23,815 bases of DNA from JAJTHY01 sp964458795 (GCA_964458795.1 CAYWJW010000024.1:1-23815); one strand, 5' to 3'; numbered from the stretch's first letter, positions 7,001 to 15,695 are shown. Numbers and translations are program-made. The notes: generated by a model not told the origin, from the sequence alone.

Positions 7001-8250
7001 TCACGAATAACTTCTTCGAGAATATCCCATACTTCAGGTTTTTCCATCTCAACCATTTTCTTGGCAGCTTTTAATGTTGGCGCCATACCGTAAAGCTCAA
7101 GTTTTGAGTAGATAAATGGTTTAAATAGCTCAAGTGCCATTGTCTTAGGAAGACCACATTGATGAAGTTTAAGCTCAGGACCAACTACAATTACTGAACG
7201 ACCAGAATAGTCCACACGCTTACCAAGCAAGTTTTGGCGGAAACGACCTTGCTTACCTTTCAACATATCAGAAAGTGATTTAAGCGGACGTTTATTACTC
7301 TTAACTGCACGTGTACGTCTGCCGTTATCAAATAGCGCATCAACAGATTCTTGAAGCATACGCTTTTCATTGCGGATAATAATCTCTGGAGCTTTAAGTT
7401 CTATTAACCTTTTCAAGCGATTATTACGATTGATCACTCTTCTATAAAGCTCATTGAGATCTGAGGTTGCAAATCTGCCGCCATCTAGCATAACTAGTGG
7501 ACGAAGATCAGGTGGGATGATTGGAAGAACATCCACCACCATCCATTCAGGTTTATTACCTGAATCAATGAAATCTTCAATTAACTTCAACCGCTTTGCA
7601 ATTTTTTTGCGCTTAGATTCAGATGTGATATCAACCAACTCAGCACGAAGCCTCAACTGCTCTTCTTTCAGCTCAATTTTTTGTAATAATCTCTTTATTG
7701 CATCTGCACCGATACTAGCTTCAAAAGCATCTTCTCCGAATTGGTCCTCTGCTTCATAGAACTCTTCTTCGGTAAGGAGCTGCCCCCTTTGCAAACTTGA
7801 GATACCTGGATCGATAACTATATAACTTTCGAAATACAGTACTCTTTCTATATCTTTTAGAGCTAAATCTAAAAGTACACTAATACGTGATGGAAGAGAG
7901 CGAAGAAACCAAATATGCACGACTGGAGCTGCAAGGACAATATGTCCCATACGCTCACGTCTGACCTTAGAACTAGTGATTTCAACTCCGCATTTTTCGC
8001 AGACTATACCACGATATTTCATGCGTTTGTATTTTCCGCATAGACACTCATAATCCTTAACAGGACCAAATATCCGTGAACAGAAAAGTCCTTTTGGTTC
8101 TGGTTTGATAGTTCGGTAATTTACGGTATCTGGTCTTGTAACTTCACCATAAGACCACGATTCTATTTTTTCAGGATTAGCAAGCGAAATCCGAATTTGG
8201 TCAAAATTCTGTGCACTTGTATTATTGCCGAAAAAATTAAATTCATCCAT
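4051..8250 (-). CDS. rpoC: DNA-directed RNA polymerase subunit beta'
   Basis: This 1399-aa catalytic subunit of RNA polymerase has the usual length for alphaproteobacteria. The N-terminal zinc site is complete (Cys69, Cys71, Cys84, Cys87). The catalytic magnesium motif NADFDGD is at 457-463, with Asp459, Asp461 and Asp463. The second zinc site has Cys809, Cys883, Cys890 and Cys893, with the E. coli spacing for the last three. The segment GRFRQNLLGKRVDYSGRS (335-352) is the conserved lid/rudder region. It pairs with RpoB, alpha2 and omega to form the core enzyme. The ATG start has AAGAGG about seven bases upstream. It follows rpoB after a 63-nt gap that contains a small AT-rich hairpin (near 8282-8307), and it is the last gene of the operon. 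No truncation or unusual insertion is visible. Confidence 0.99.
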   Translation of the reverse strand: MDEFNFFGNNTSAQNFDQIRISLANPEKIESWSYGEVTRPDTVNYRTIKPEPKGLFCSRIFGPVKDYECLCGKYKRMKYRGIVCEKCGVEITSSKVRRERMGHIVLAAPVVHIWFLRSLPSRISVLLDLALKDIERVLYFESYIVIDPGISSLQRGQLLTEEEFYEAEDQFGEDAFEASIGADAIKRLLQKIELKEEQLRLRAELVDITSESKRKKIAKRLKLIEDFIDSGNKPEWMVVDVLPIIPPDLRPLVMLDGGRFATSDLNELYRRVINRNNRLKRLIELKAPEIIIRNEKRMLQESVDALFDNGRRTRAVKSNKRPLKSLSDMLKGKQGRFRQNLLGKRVDYSGRSVIVVGPELKLHQCGLPKTMALELFKPFIYSKLELYGMAPTLKAAKKMVEMEKPEVWDILEEVIREHPVLLNRAPTLHRLGIQAFEPVLVEGKAIQLHPLVCAAFNADFDGDTMSVHVPLSIEAQLEARALMMSTNNILSPANGKPIIVPSKDMVLGLYYLTLMFENEKGEGSIFSDIGEIEHALAAGTVSLHAKIKALRYRYFANGASESFIVDTTPGRVIFSELLPKSENITYEMVNKTLTNKEISKLLDAVYRHCGQKAAVIFADHIMQTGFHYACKSGISFGKDDILVPASKKMHISKTIEEVNKYQNQYVDGLITRGERYNKVIDAWSACTEHVATDMMKDISIVPKGSKEMSAQRKVNSIFMMADSGARGSATQIKQLAGMRGLMSKPSGEIIENPIISNFKEGLNELEYFNSTHGARKGLSDTALKTANSGYLTRKLVDVSQDCIVIEEDCGTTDGIIVRPVIEAGEVIVPLSESILGRTVATDIKNPTDNKIIIKAGQLLDEDAVEQLDALGIDAVKVRSVLMCKTNTGICCKCYGRDLATGLAVNIGEAVGVIAAQSIGEPGTQLTMRTFHIGGAAQKGAVQSNILASHEGIIKIHNKYIVTNSEGRNIVMSRSCEILIVDDKGNEKSRSKVPYGAKLNLLEDERVKRGQKIAEWDPYTIPVIVEKSGVASFIDLVDGMSVKEVVEEATGITNRVIIDWKQQARGAELRPRVVLKDENGEVLTLASGLEARYYLSLNAILSINDGAKVSAGDIIARVPKESIKQRDITGGLPRVVELFEARKPKDHSIIAEINGFVEFGKDYKSKRRIIIRPEDTTYQPVEYFVPRGKHIAVNEGDYVSKGDMLMEGNPSPHDILRVMGVEALSNYMSQEIQQVYRLQGVKIDNKHIEVVLRQMLQKVEVVSPGETTLLVGEQIDKIELDEINEKATENGYKNSFAIPVLQGITKASLQTRSFFSAASFQETTRVLTEAAVAGKVDYLRGLKENVIVGRLIPAGTGYFIGKIQKTAHLRDKQVEEVMAVAEEIANELDETSSASEAASN

Positions 8251-8313
8251 TTACAACCTCTTAAACCCTAGTTTTTTAAAGTAATAATTCTTTTTAGAAT
8301 TACTTCGAGTAAT

Positions 8314-11300
8314 TTACTCTGCTTTTTTAACTTTGTTATTCACATCGTCACTATTTTGCATCTCAACATTTAAACATAATGAGCGCAATTCTTTAACCAT
8401 AACGTTGAACGATTCTGGTAGGCCTGAATCAAAGTTTGAGTCACCTCTTACTACTGATTCATAAATCTTTATCCTTCCTGTTACATCATCAGACTTAACT
8501 GTTAACATTTCTTGCAGAGTGTACGAAGCACCATAAGCTTGCAATGCCCAGCACTCCATCTCACCAAATCGTTGACCACCAAAGTGTGACTTACCACCAA
8601 GCGGCTGCTGAGTAACAAGACTGTAAGGCCCAATAGAACGAGCATGGATCTTATCATCTACAAGATGATCCAATTTCAGCATATATATATACCCTACAGT
8701 AATCGGACGCTCAAACTTCTCACCGGTTTTACCATCAACAAGCATAATCTGCCCAGATTCTGGTAAGCCGGCTTTCTTGAGAAGCGCAGTTATGTCATGA
8801 TCCTTAGCCCCATCAAAAACTGGAGTTGCATGAGGAACACCTTTAGCTAAATTGCCTGAAAGCTCGATAATCTCTTCCTCAGTCATATTCTTAATATGAT
8901 CACTGAATTCTTTATCATTCTTATCACAATAAATAGAGACAAGCTTATCACGTAGTTTAGCTGCATTAGCTGTATCTTGGTAATCGTTTAATATATTACC
9001 AACCTGTTTACCAAGCTCAGCTGAGGCCCAACCTAAATGAGTTTCAAAAATTTGCCCCACATTCATCCGAGAAGGTACCCCTAACGGATTAAGTACGATG
9101 TCAATAGGCGTGCCATCTTCAAGGAATGGCATATCTTCAACCGGAACGATTTTAGATACAACACCTTTATTACCGTGACGACCAGCCATTTTATCACCTG
9201 GCTGAATCTTTTGTTTAGTAGCTACATATACCTTAACAACTTTGAGCGCGCCTTGCGGTAGATCATCTCCACTTTGAACTTTGTCAATTTTACGCTTAAA
9301 GTTCTTATCAAGATCATCCACTGATTTTTCATAGAATTCTTTGAGCTTGCTAAGTTCCTTCATTGCTTTTTTGTCAGCGACAGCCACTTGCCATATCATA
9401 CGCTTAGGAAGATTATCAAGCGTTGCAGCATCAAGTGTAGCACCAACTTTAATTTGCTTTGGCCCTACAGTTGCTTTGTGATCTAGTAACAGTTCACGAG
9501 CTTTAGCGAAAGAATAGTTTTCAATAATCGCAAGTTCAGTATCTCTATCTTTAGCTAAACGTTCAATTTCATAGCGTTCAAGGGCAATAGCTCTTTCATC
9601 CTTAGTCACACCACGACGAGTGAACACCCGTACACCGACAACAGTACCCTTCACACCAGGCGGAACACGAAGTGATGAATCACGTACATCGGAAGCCTTC
9701 TCTCCAAAGATAGCTCTCAAGAGCTTTTCTTCTGGAGTAATAGGAGATTCACTCTTAGGCGTTACTTTGCCTACAAGTATATCGCTTTGTTTAACTTCGG
9801 CACCAACGTGAACAACACCAATTTCATCCAAATGACGCAAGTTTTCTTCGCCTACATTTGGGATATCTCTGGTAATCTCTTCGGGACCTAAGCGGGTATC
9901 ACGCGCAATTACTTCAAACTCTTGGATGTGTAAAGAGGTAAATATATCATCACTTACCACTCTTTGTGAAAGCAGAATAGAATCTTCGTAGTTGTACCCA
10001 TTCCACGGCATGAACGCCACTAATATATTACGCCCAAGAGCCAATTCACCCAAATCAGTACTTGGTCCATCTGCTATGATATCTCCGCGTTTCACACGAT
10101 CACCAACTTTAACAATCGGACGTTGATTTATGGCAGTATTTTGGTTCGACTTCTGAAACTTGGTTAGCGTATAAATATCTACACCACTGGTTTCTTCATC
10201 ACCTACGCCTAATTCTTCCGATCTAACTACAATACGATTAGCATCCACCTGATCAATTACACCATCTCTACGAGCAACTACAGTTGCTCCAGAATCTTTA
10301 GCAACTATACCTTCCATCCCAGTACCAACAAGTGGTGCTTCCGCCTTGATTAGTGGAACAGCTTGGCGTTGCATATTAGACCCCATCAGTGCCCGATTTG
10401 CATCATCATTTTCAAGGAATGGAATGAGCGAAGCAGCAACAGAAACCAACTGCTTAGGAGATACGTCAATATAATCAACTTCCTCAGGTTTGGCCAGTAC
10501 CGTCTCACCATCTTTACGACAGCTGACAAACTCTTGGGTCAACACCGCTTTATCATTTAGTTCCGCACTTGCTTGCGCGATTGTAAACTTAGCTTCTTCA
10601 ATTGCGGAGAGATAATCAACTATATCAGTAACTTTTCCATCTTTAACTTGGCGGTATGGACTTTCAATAAAGCCATATTTATTTACGCGAGCATAAGTAG
10701 AAAGCGAGTTTATAAGTCCGATATTTGGACCTTCTGGAGTCTCAATAGGACAAATACGACCATAGTGAGTTGGATGTACATCGCGCACTTCAAATCCGGC
10801 ACGTTCACGAGTTAGTCCTCCTGGTCCAAGAGCTGAAAGCCTACGCTTATGCGTAATTTCAGAAAGTGGATTGGTTTGGTCCATAAATTGTGATAGTTGC
10901 GAGGTTCCAAAGAACTCACGAATAACCGACATAAGAACTTTTGCATTGATCAAATCATGCGGCATAACAGCGTCGATCTCAACTGAGCTTGAACTCAGAC
11001 GCTCAACGATTGCACGCTCCATACGAATAAGCCCAAGACGGAATTGATTTTCAACCAATTCGCCAACCGATCTCACGCGACGATTACCAAGGTTATCAAT
11101 ATCATCTACGTCTCCAAACCCATCTTTAAGGCTGATCAAGTGTTTAATAATTGCAAGAATATCTTCATGAGTAAGCACAGTTACTTCTTCAGGAGTTTGC
11201 AAATTATGCTTGGTATTAATCTTCATACGACCAATAGATGCCAAATCATAGCGCTCTGGTTCAAAGAATGAGGCTTTAAATAGGGCTTCTGCAACATCTG

Positions 11301-12477
11301 GTGTAGAAGGTTCGCCAGGACGAAGCACTTTATAGATATCTGCAAGAGCTTCTTCTTTCGTTTCATTCTTATCAAGAACCAAGGTGTTTCTGATATATGG
11401 GCCTACGTTGACATAATCGATATCTAAAATCTTGAATTCTTTTATTTTAAGTTCTGCGAGTCTATCAAGTATATCAGCATTAATTTCATCGCCCGCTTCC
11501 ATTACAATTTCGCCGGTTTCACTATCAGATATATTTTCCGCAGCGTAGGAACCAATAACATCTTCGGCACTTATTAGGTAATTAAGTTTAGGACCTTCAG
11601 CAAATTTATTAATGAGTCGTGGGGTTACTTTAACTCCAGCAGCGACAATTACTTCTCCGGTTTCTGCATCTATAATATCACGATAGATTTTAATACCCTT
11701 AAACTTCGCAGCATTAAATTCTGTCTTCCACCCATTTTTAATTTTCTTGTAACTAATAACATTATAAAATTCATTTAGGATTTGATTTTTATCAAGACCA
11801 AGTGCACGTAGCAAAGTAGTTACATAAATTTTACGCTTACGATCAATCCTAAAATATAAAACATCCTTAACATCAAATTCAAAATCTAGCCATGAGCCCC
11901 GATAAGGAATAATTCTAGCAGAGTATAAATATTTTCCAGAGCTATGTGATTTACCGGAATCATGATCATAAAACACCCCAGGAGAGCGATGCATTTGCGA
12001 AACTATTACACGTTCAGCACCATTAATGATGAAAGTACCGCTGGTTGTCATAAGGGGGATTTCTCCCATATAGACATCTTGTTCCTTGATACCTTTAATT
12101 TCTTTGATACCCGCCTCTTCGTCGATATCCCACACTATAAGTCTAAGGGTAACGCGAAGCGGAGCAGCAAAGTTCACGCCGCGTTGAATACACTCATCAA
12201 CATCATACTTAGGTTTATCAAGCTCATACTTAACATACTCAATAGTTGCTCGACCATCGTAATCATTAATTGGAAATATGGTCCTGAATACGTTCTCTAG
12301 ACCAGAGTTATCACGTTTGTCTGAGGGAATATCATATTGTGTAAACGCTTCATATGATCTCTTTTGAACCAAAATAAGATTAGGTATCTCAGCAACGCTT
12401 TTAGTTTTGCCGAATATTCTTCTCATTCTTTTACTAGACGTAAAAGAAAGAGTTGCTTCAGATGAAGAATGTGCCAC
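8314..12477 (-). CDS. rpoB: DNA-directed RNA polymerase subunit beta
   Basis: This 1387-aa protein is full length for the family. The rifampicin-binding cluster is at about 524-550 (GTSQLSQFMDQ to HKRRLSALG). The residues equivalent to E. coli Asp516, His526 and Ser531 are all present as Asp533, His543 and Ser548, so the cluster looks drug-sensitive in sequence. The active-site region GDKMAGRHGNKGVVS and the C-terminal GGQRFGEMECWALQAYGA motif, which contacts beta', are intact. The start codon is GTG at 12477, with AAAGG eight bases upstream; an internal ATG at residue 18 is possible, but the N-terminal extension length suits the family. About 260 nt separate it from rplL, including a hairpin and a possible secondary promoter. 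Confidence 0.98.
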   Translation of the reverse strand: MAHSSSEATLSFTSSKRMRRIFGKTKSVAEIPNLILVQKRSYEAFTQYDIPSDKRDNSGLENVFRTIFPINDYDGRATIEYVKYELDKPKYDVDECIQRGVNFAAPLRVTLRLIVWDIDEEAGIKEIKGIKEQDVYMGEIPLMTTSGTFIINGAERVIVSQMHRSPGVFYDHDSGKSHSSGKYLYSARIIPYRGSWLDFEFDVKDVLYFRIDRKRKIYVTTLLRALGLDKNQILNEFYNVISYKKIKNGWKTEFNAAKFKGIKIYRDIIDAETGEVIVAAGVKVTPRLINKFAEGPKLNYLISAEDVIGSYAAENISDSETGEIVMEAGDEINADILDRLAELKIKEFKILDIDYVNVGPYIRNTLVLDKNETKEEALADIYKVLRPGEPSTPDVAEALFKASFFEPERYDLASIGRMKINTKHNLQTPEEVTVLTHEDILAIIKHLISLKDGFGDVDDIDNLGNRRVRSVGELVENQFRLGLIRMERAIVERLSSSSVEIDAVMPHDLINAKVLMSVIREFFGTSQLSQFMDQTNPLSEITHKRRLSALGPGGLTRERAGFEVRDVHPTHYGRICPIETPEGPNIGLINSLSTYARVNKYGFIESPYRQVKDGKVTDIVDYLSAIEEAKFTIAQASAELNDKAVLTQEFVSCRKDGETVLAKPEEVDYIDVSPKQLVSVAASLIPFLENDDANRALMGSNMQRQAVPLIKAEAPLVGTGMEGIVAKDSGATVVARRDGVIDQVDANRIVVRSEELGVGDEETSGVDIYTLTKFQKSNQNTAINQRPIVKVGDRVKRGDIIADGPSTDLGELALGRNILVAFMPWNGYNYEDSILLSQRVVSDDIFTSLHIQEFEVIARDTRLGPEEITRDIPNVGEENLRHLDEIGVVHVGAEVKQSDILVGKVTPKSESPITPEEKLLRAIFGEKASDVRDSSLRVPPGVKGTVVGVRVFTRRGVTKDERAIALERYEIERLAKDRDTELAIIENYSFAKARELLLDHKATVGPKQIKVGATLDAATLDNLPKRMIWQVAVADKKAMKELSKLKEFYEKSVDDLDKNFKRKIDKVQSGDDLPQGALKVVKVYVATKQKIQPGDKMAGRHGNKGVVSKIVPVEDMPFLEDGTPIDIVLNPLGVPSRMNVGQIFETHLGWASAELGKQVGNILNDYQDTANAAKLRDKLVSIYCDKNDKEFSDHIKNMTEEEIIELSGNLAKGVPHATPVFDGAKDHDITALLKKAGLPESGQIMLVDGKTGEKFERPITVGYIYMLKLDHLVDDKIHARSIGPYSLVTQQPLGGKSHFGGQRFGEMECWALQAYGASYTLQEMLTVKSDDVTGRIKIYESVVRGDSNFDSGLPESFNVMVKELRSLCLNVEMQNSDDVNNKVKKAE

Positions 12478-12523
12478 GCGTGAACCTTTAATAATAGAAT
12501 TCTACTTATATCAACATTTTATT

Positions 12524-12553
12524 TTAATATTGCATCTGCTTTTTAAATTGCAA
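12524..12553 (-). promoter_or_regulatory. Possible internal promoter before rpoB
   Basis: The minus strand has TTGCAA (12553-12548), an 18-nt spacer, then TATTAA (12529-12524), about 47 nt from the rpoB start codon. The match is moderate and the region is very AT-rich, so chance is a real possibility. The 260-nt rplL-rpoB gap is by far the largest in the operon. Confidence 0.25.
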
Positions 12554-12680
12554 GATAACGGATAGCCAAAAAGACCCATAATATTATATGCATATTATAA
12601 GATCTTTTGCATCTCATTTCTTTTTAAATTTAAGTGCATACGCCTCACTAAACATAAAACCTGGTATTACTATAACAAGT

Positions 12681-12713
12681 TAGGGTATATTAAGATTACT
12701 TCAATACACCCTA
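12681..12713 (-). promoter_or_regulatory. Stem-loop in the rplL-rpoB gap
   Basis: TAGGGTATATT (12681-12691) pairs with AATACACCCTA (12703-12713) at 10 of 11 positions, with an 11-nt loop. It lies 24 nt behind the rplL stop codon in the transcript, and no U-run follows. In other bacteria this gap holds an attenuator or RNase III site that lowers rpoBC expression relative to the ribosomal proteins. A similar role here is inferred from position only. Confidence 0.45.
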
Positions 12714-12737
12714 TAAATCAAATCTTAACAGCTATTG

Positions 12738-13112
12738 CTATTTAACTTCAACTTTCGCACCTGCTTTTTCTAAAGCTTCTTTAATTTTAGCAGCTTCATC
12801 CTTAGAAATGCCACCTTTAACTGATTTAGGCGCACTTTCAACTAAGTCCTTAGCTTCCTTTAGACCAAGAGTAGGATTGATAGTTCTTACTTCTTTAATA
12901 ACGTTAATTTTATTTGCACCTGCATCAACCAGGATCACATCAAATTCGCTTTGCTCTTCAGCAGCAGCCGCAGCTGCAGCTGGCGCGGCAGCAGCCGCTA
13001 CAGGAGCAGCGGCAGTAACGCCCCATTTTTCTTCTAGCATTTTTGCTAGTTCAGATGCTTCGAGCACTGAAAGTTTTGATAATTCTTCTACAAGATGATC
13101 TAAATTAGCCAT
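12738..13112 (-). CDS. rplL: 50S ribosomal protein L7/L12
   Basis: This 124-aa stalk protein recruits and stimulates translation GTPases. The N-terminal dimerisation domain is residues 1-31. An alanine-rich hinge is at about 32-54 (a run of Ala with Pro). The globular C-terminal domain is 55-124, with the conserved GLKEAKDLVE (83-92) and KAGAKVEVK end. AAGGAG precedes the ATG at proper spacing. It follows rplJ by 42 nt, the standard L10-L12 pair, whose products assemble as the stalk base and arms. Confidence 0.98.
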   Translation of the reverse strand: MANLDHLVEELSKLSVLEASELAKMLEEKWGVTAAAPVAAAAAPAAAAAAAEEQSEFDVILVDAGANKINVIKEVRTINPTLGLKEAKDLVESAPKSVKGGISKDEAAKIKEALEKAGAKVEVK

Positions 13113-13154
13113 TTGTTTACTCCTTAAGTTTAATTAATTTATACTATTTACTAC

Positions 13155-13661
13155 TTATTTTTTTGCATATGCATCAACAACTCTTGCTAATTGCGAAGCA
13201 GGTGCTTGCATTATCGCAGCAATTTTTGATGCAGGCGCCTGTAGCAACCCAACAATTTTACCTCTTAGCTGGTCAAGCGAAGGTAAAGCTGCTAGTTGCT
13301 TAATCTGAGCCGGAGTGAGAAATATATCCCCCATCACGCCGCCACTGATCTTTAGTTTTTCGTTACTTTTTACAAATTCATCAATCGCTTTCGCAGCTGC
13401 GACAGGATCTTCTGAATAGGCAATAGCGGTTGGACCGCTCATCAATTTAGTTAATTCTTCGTACTTACTACCTTTAAGCGCGATCTTAACTAAACTATTC
13501 TTGGCAACTCTAAAAGAACTATTTAATTCCTTAACCTTTCTGCGTAATGCCCGCGCATCTTTAACAGTAAGACCAACGTTCTGAGTTACAATAACGATAC
13601 TTGTGCTTGCAAAAACTTCCTTAAGCTCTTCAACCACTTGATGTTTAAACGCTTTATCCAC
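13155..13661 (-). CDS. rplJ: 50S ribosomal protein L10
   Basis: This 168-aa protein anchors L7/L12 dimers to 23S rRNA. The N-terminal half has the typical L10 pattern (LKEVFASTSIVIVTQN, then ALRRKVKEL and VAKNSL). The C-terminal helix that binds L7/L12 ends in ARVVDAYAKK. The start is GTG, preceded by AGGGA about eight bases upstream; starting here gives the MDKAF opening usual for L10. The gap to rplA is only 51 nt, too short for a long L10-binding leader of the kind seen in E. coli, so any autoregulatory site would have to lie elsewhere. Confidence 0.98.
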   Translation of the reverse strand: MDKAFKHQVVEELKEVFASTSIVIVTQNVGLTVKDARALRRKVKELNSSFRVAKNSLVKIALKGSKYEELTKLMSGPTAIAYSEDPVAAAKAIDEFVKSNEKLKISGGVMGDIFLTPAQIKQLAALPSLDQLRGKIVGLLQAPASKIAAIMQAPASQLARVVDAYAKK

Positions 13662-13712
13662 CGCAATTATCCCTAAAAATTAACACATTAAAAAATACAT
13701 AGGCTGGGCATA

Positions 13713-14417
13713 CTAGCCCACGATTTTATCCAAGTCAACCCTAATTGAAGGGCCCATCGAAGGAGTTAGATAAAAGTTTTTAAGATAATTACCTTTCGCC
13801 CCAGATGGCTTCGCATTTAATACAGCTTCATAAAGAGCTAAAATATTTTCTTTAAGAGCCTTAGCAGAGAAAGAAACCTTACCGATTGCTGCATGTACAA
13901 TACCGGACTTTTCGGTCTTATATTCCACCTGACCGGCTTTGACACTCTTTACTGCGCCCTTAATATCTTCAGTAACAGTACCGAGCTTTGGATTCGGCAT
14001 TAGACCTTTCGGCCCCAAAACTTTACCAAGCTTAGATAACTGCCCCATCATATCTGGAGTTGCAATACATACATCAAAATCGATCTTACCACCTTTGACA
14101 ATATCAATAAATTCATCTGAACCATATAAGTCAGCACCTGCTTCTTTGGCCTCCTTGACACGCTCAGGTTTAGCGAATACTGCAACTCTAACTTCTTTAC
14201 CAAGACCATTGGGCATTGCAACTGCACCACGAACCATTTGATCAGTTTGCTTTGGATCTACACCAAGCCTAAATACTGCTTCAACAGATTCATCAAACTT
14301 TGTTTTAGATTCTTCAGAATATTTGCCAATGATTTCTAGCGCCTGATCCAATGAGTATTTGGATTCAGAATTCACCAGCTCACTCGACTTTCTAAATCTT
14401 TTACTTGCCTTTGCCAT
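13713..14417 (-). CDS. rplA: 50S ribosomal protein L1
   Basis: This 234-aa protein forms the L1 stalk at the E site and often represses its own operon. Conserved L1 blocks are present: KFDESVEAVFRLGVDPKQ, then GADLYGSDEFI, then LGKVLGPKGLMPNPKLGTVT (about 131-150), the RNA-binding signature. Length is normal. The start is ATG with a weak AAGG about 13 bases upstream. A CAGCATGAC inverted repeat lies in the 101-nt gap before it. Confidence 0.98.
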   Translation of the reverse strand: MAKASKRFRKSSELVNSESKYSLDQALEIIGKYSEESKTKFDESVEAVFRLGVDPKQTDQMVRGAVAMPNGLGKEVRVAVFAKPERVKEAKEAGADLYGSDEFIDIVKGGKIDFDVCIATPDMMGQLSKLGKVLGPKGLMPNPKLGTVTEDIKGAVKSVKAGQVEYKTEKSGIVHAAIGKVSFSAKALKENILALYEAVLNAKPSGAKGNYLKNFYLTPSMGPSIRVDLDKIVG

Positions 14418-14462
14418 ATTAAAACTACCTTACATTATACTCAATTAACTTAAAATTTTATC

Positions 14463-14506
14463 TAGTCATGCTGAACTTAGATTCTGAAACAAGTTCAGCA
14501 TGACTA
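14463..14506. repeat. Perfect 16-bp inverted repeat between rplK and rplA
   Basis: TAGTCATGCTGAACTT (14463-14478) and AAGTTCAGCATGACTA (14491-14506) are exact reverse complements around a 12-nt loop. It belongs to the same CAGCATGAC family as the elements at 3918 and 15833. It lies within the operon transcript, where its stem could affect read-through or act as a processing site. No U-tract follows on either strand, so it is not called a terminator. Confidence 0.8.
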
Positions 14507-14518
14507 TACTATACTCAT

Positions 14519-14953
14519 TTACGCGACCTTAACACCCATAGATTTGCATGTACCTATCACCATACTAACCGCTGCATCTATGCTATCAACGCCCATGTCT
14601 ACCAACTTAAGCTCAGCAATTTGCTTGATTTGCTCCATATTAATAGTACCTGCAACATCAGTTCCAGGCTTTTTGGAAGCCAATTTAAGCTTCAAAGCTC
14701 TTTTCACCAGGATGGAGACTGGTGGCTTCTTGAGAAGCATATCAAAGCTTTTATCCGCAAAGTAAGAGATAACTACAGGGGTCGGTAGACCAGCCTCGAT
14801 ATTTTCTTTTTTGCAACGTTCGTTAAATTGCTTACAGAACTCCATAATATTGAGCCCCCTCTGACCTAGAGCAGGTCCTACAGGAGGTGATGGGTTCGCT
14901 TGATGCGCTGGGATCAATAACGAAATCTGACCAACGGGTTCTTTCTTTTTCAC
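14519..14953 (-). CDS. rplK: 50S ribosomal protein L11
   Basis: This 144-aa L11 protein binds the GTPase-associated region of 23S rRNA. The N-terminal signature ANPSPPVGPALGQRGLNI (about 19-36) is intact. The C-terminal RNA-binding domain ends in the conserved block that includes GTCKSMGV. The start is GTG with GGAG seven bases upstream. It begins 14 nt after the nusG stop codon, as expected for the operon. Confidence 0.98.
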   Translation of the reverse strand: MKKKEPVGQISLLIPAHQANPSPPVGPALGQRGLNIMEFCKQFNERCKKENIEAGLPTPVVISYFADKSFDMLLKKPPVSILVKRALKLKLASKKPGTDVAGTINMEQIKQIAELKLVDMGVDSIDAAVSMVIGTCKSMGVKVA

Positions 14954-14967
14954 TTTAGCACTCCACT

Positions 14968-15501
14968 TTATTTAATTTTTTCAACTTGGTGAAATTCCAA
15001 CTCAACAGGAGTTGGCCTTCCAAAAATCGAAACAGAAATCTTAAGCCTTTTTCTGACGAAATCAATCTCGTCAACAAGCCCAGTAAACGTTTCGAACGGA
15101 CCTTCAATAATTTTGACATTCTCGCCTACATCGAAGCTAATGTCCATATCTTTTGCAACCGAACCTTCTTCAACTTGCTTGAGCACTTCTTTAACTTCGC
15201 GCTCCGGCACTGGCAACGGCTTACCGCTACCGCCTAAGAAACCGGCTACCTTCGGTGTATTTTTCACCAAATTCCATGATGCATCGTCAAGCTGCATTTT
15301 AACCAATATATAACCTGGGTAGATCTTCTTTTCAGAGACTACTTTCTTACCTTTTTTAATTTCCGTAACATTTTCAGTAGGAACAACAACATCTTCGAAT
15401 TTCTCGAGCAAACCACGTTTCTCGGCAGACTCCTTAATCATTTGCGCAACTTTATGCTCAAATCCAGAAAGAGTATTTACAATATACCACTTAGCCGACA
15501 C
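14968..15501 (-). CDS. nusG: Transcription termination/antitermination protein NusG
   Basis: This 177-aa protein has an NGN domain (opening with WYIVNTLSGFEHKVA, residues 5-19, and YPGYILVKM at 61-69) and a C-terminal KOW domain (about 125-152, with the GPF and G residues of the turn). It binds RNA polymerase and links it to Rho or the ribosome. The GTG start is preceded by AGGAGG (15506-15511), which overlaps the secE stop codon, implying coupled translation with the upstream gene. Length and domain order are normal. Confidence 0.98.
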   Translation of the reverse strand: MSAKWYIVNTLSGFEHKVAQMIKESAEKRGLLEKFEDVVVPTENVTEIKKGKKVVSEKKIYPGYILVKMQLDDASWNLVKNTPKVAGFLGGSGKPLPVPEREVKEVLKQVEEGSVAKDMDISFDVGENVKIIEGPFETFTGLVDEIDFVRKRLKISVSIFGRPTPVELEFHQVEKIK

Positions 15502-15509
15502 GAAACCTC

Positions 15510-15695
15510 CTAACCGAGAATAAACTTAATGAGTTTAAATAATAGTGAGTCAATAAGTAAGAAGAATAATCCGGATATCACCACCATCCCGAATACGAGC
15601 ATAACTGAGGTTACAGTATCGCGCCTTGAAGGCCAAACGACTCTTAATACCTCAGACTTAACTTCTCTATAAAAGTTAACTATGCTCAACTTCAC
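15510..15695 (-). CDS. secE: Protein translocase subunit SecE
   Basis: This 61-aa single-span SecE supports SecY in the Sec translocon. The conserved amphipathic motif EVLRVVWPSRRDT (15-27) comes just before one membrane segment (about 28-50). The short one-span form is the usual one outside enterobacteria. The start is uncertain: the GTG at 15695 has AGGAG only two bases upstream, which is too close. A TTG two codons later (15689) has eight bases of spacing and would give a 59-aa protein starting at SIVNFYREV. It is the first gene of the operon, behind the promoter at 15762-15790. Confidence 0.95.
   Translation of the reverse strand: MKLSIVNFYREVKSEVLRVVWPSRRDTVTSVMLVFGMVVISGLFFLLIDSLLFKLIKFILG

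Noticed and set aside
13662..13712. L10 leader RNA upstream of rplJ
   Set aside because: The gap is only 51 nt and AT-rich, without the kink-turn-containing structure of known L10 leaders.
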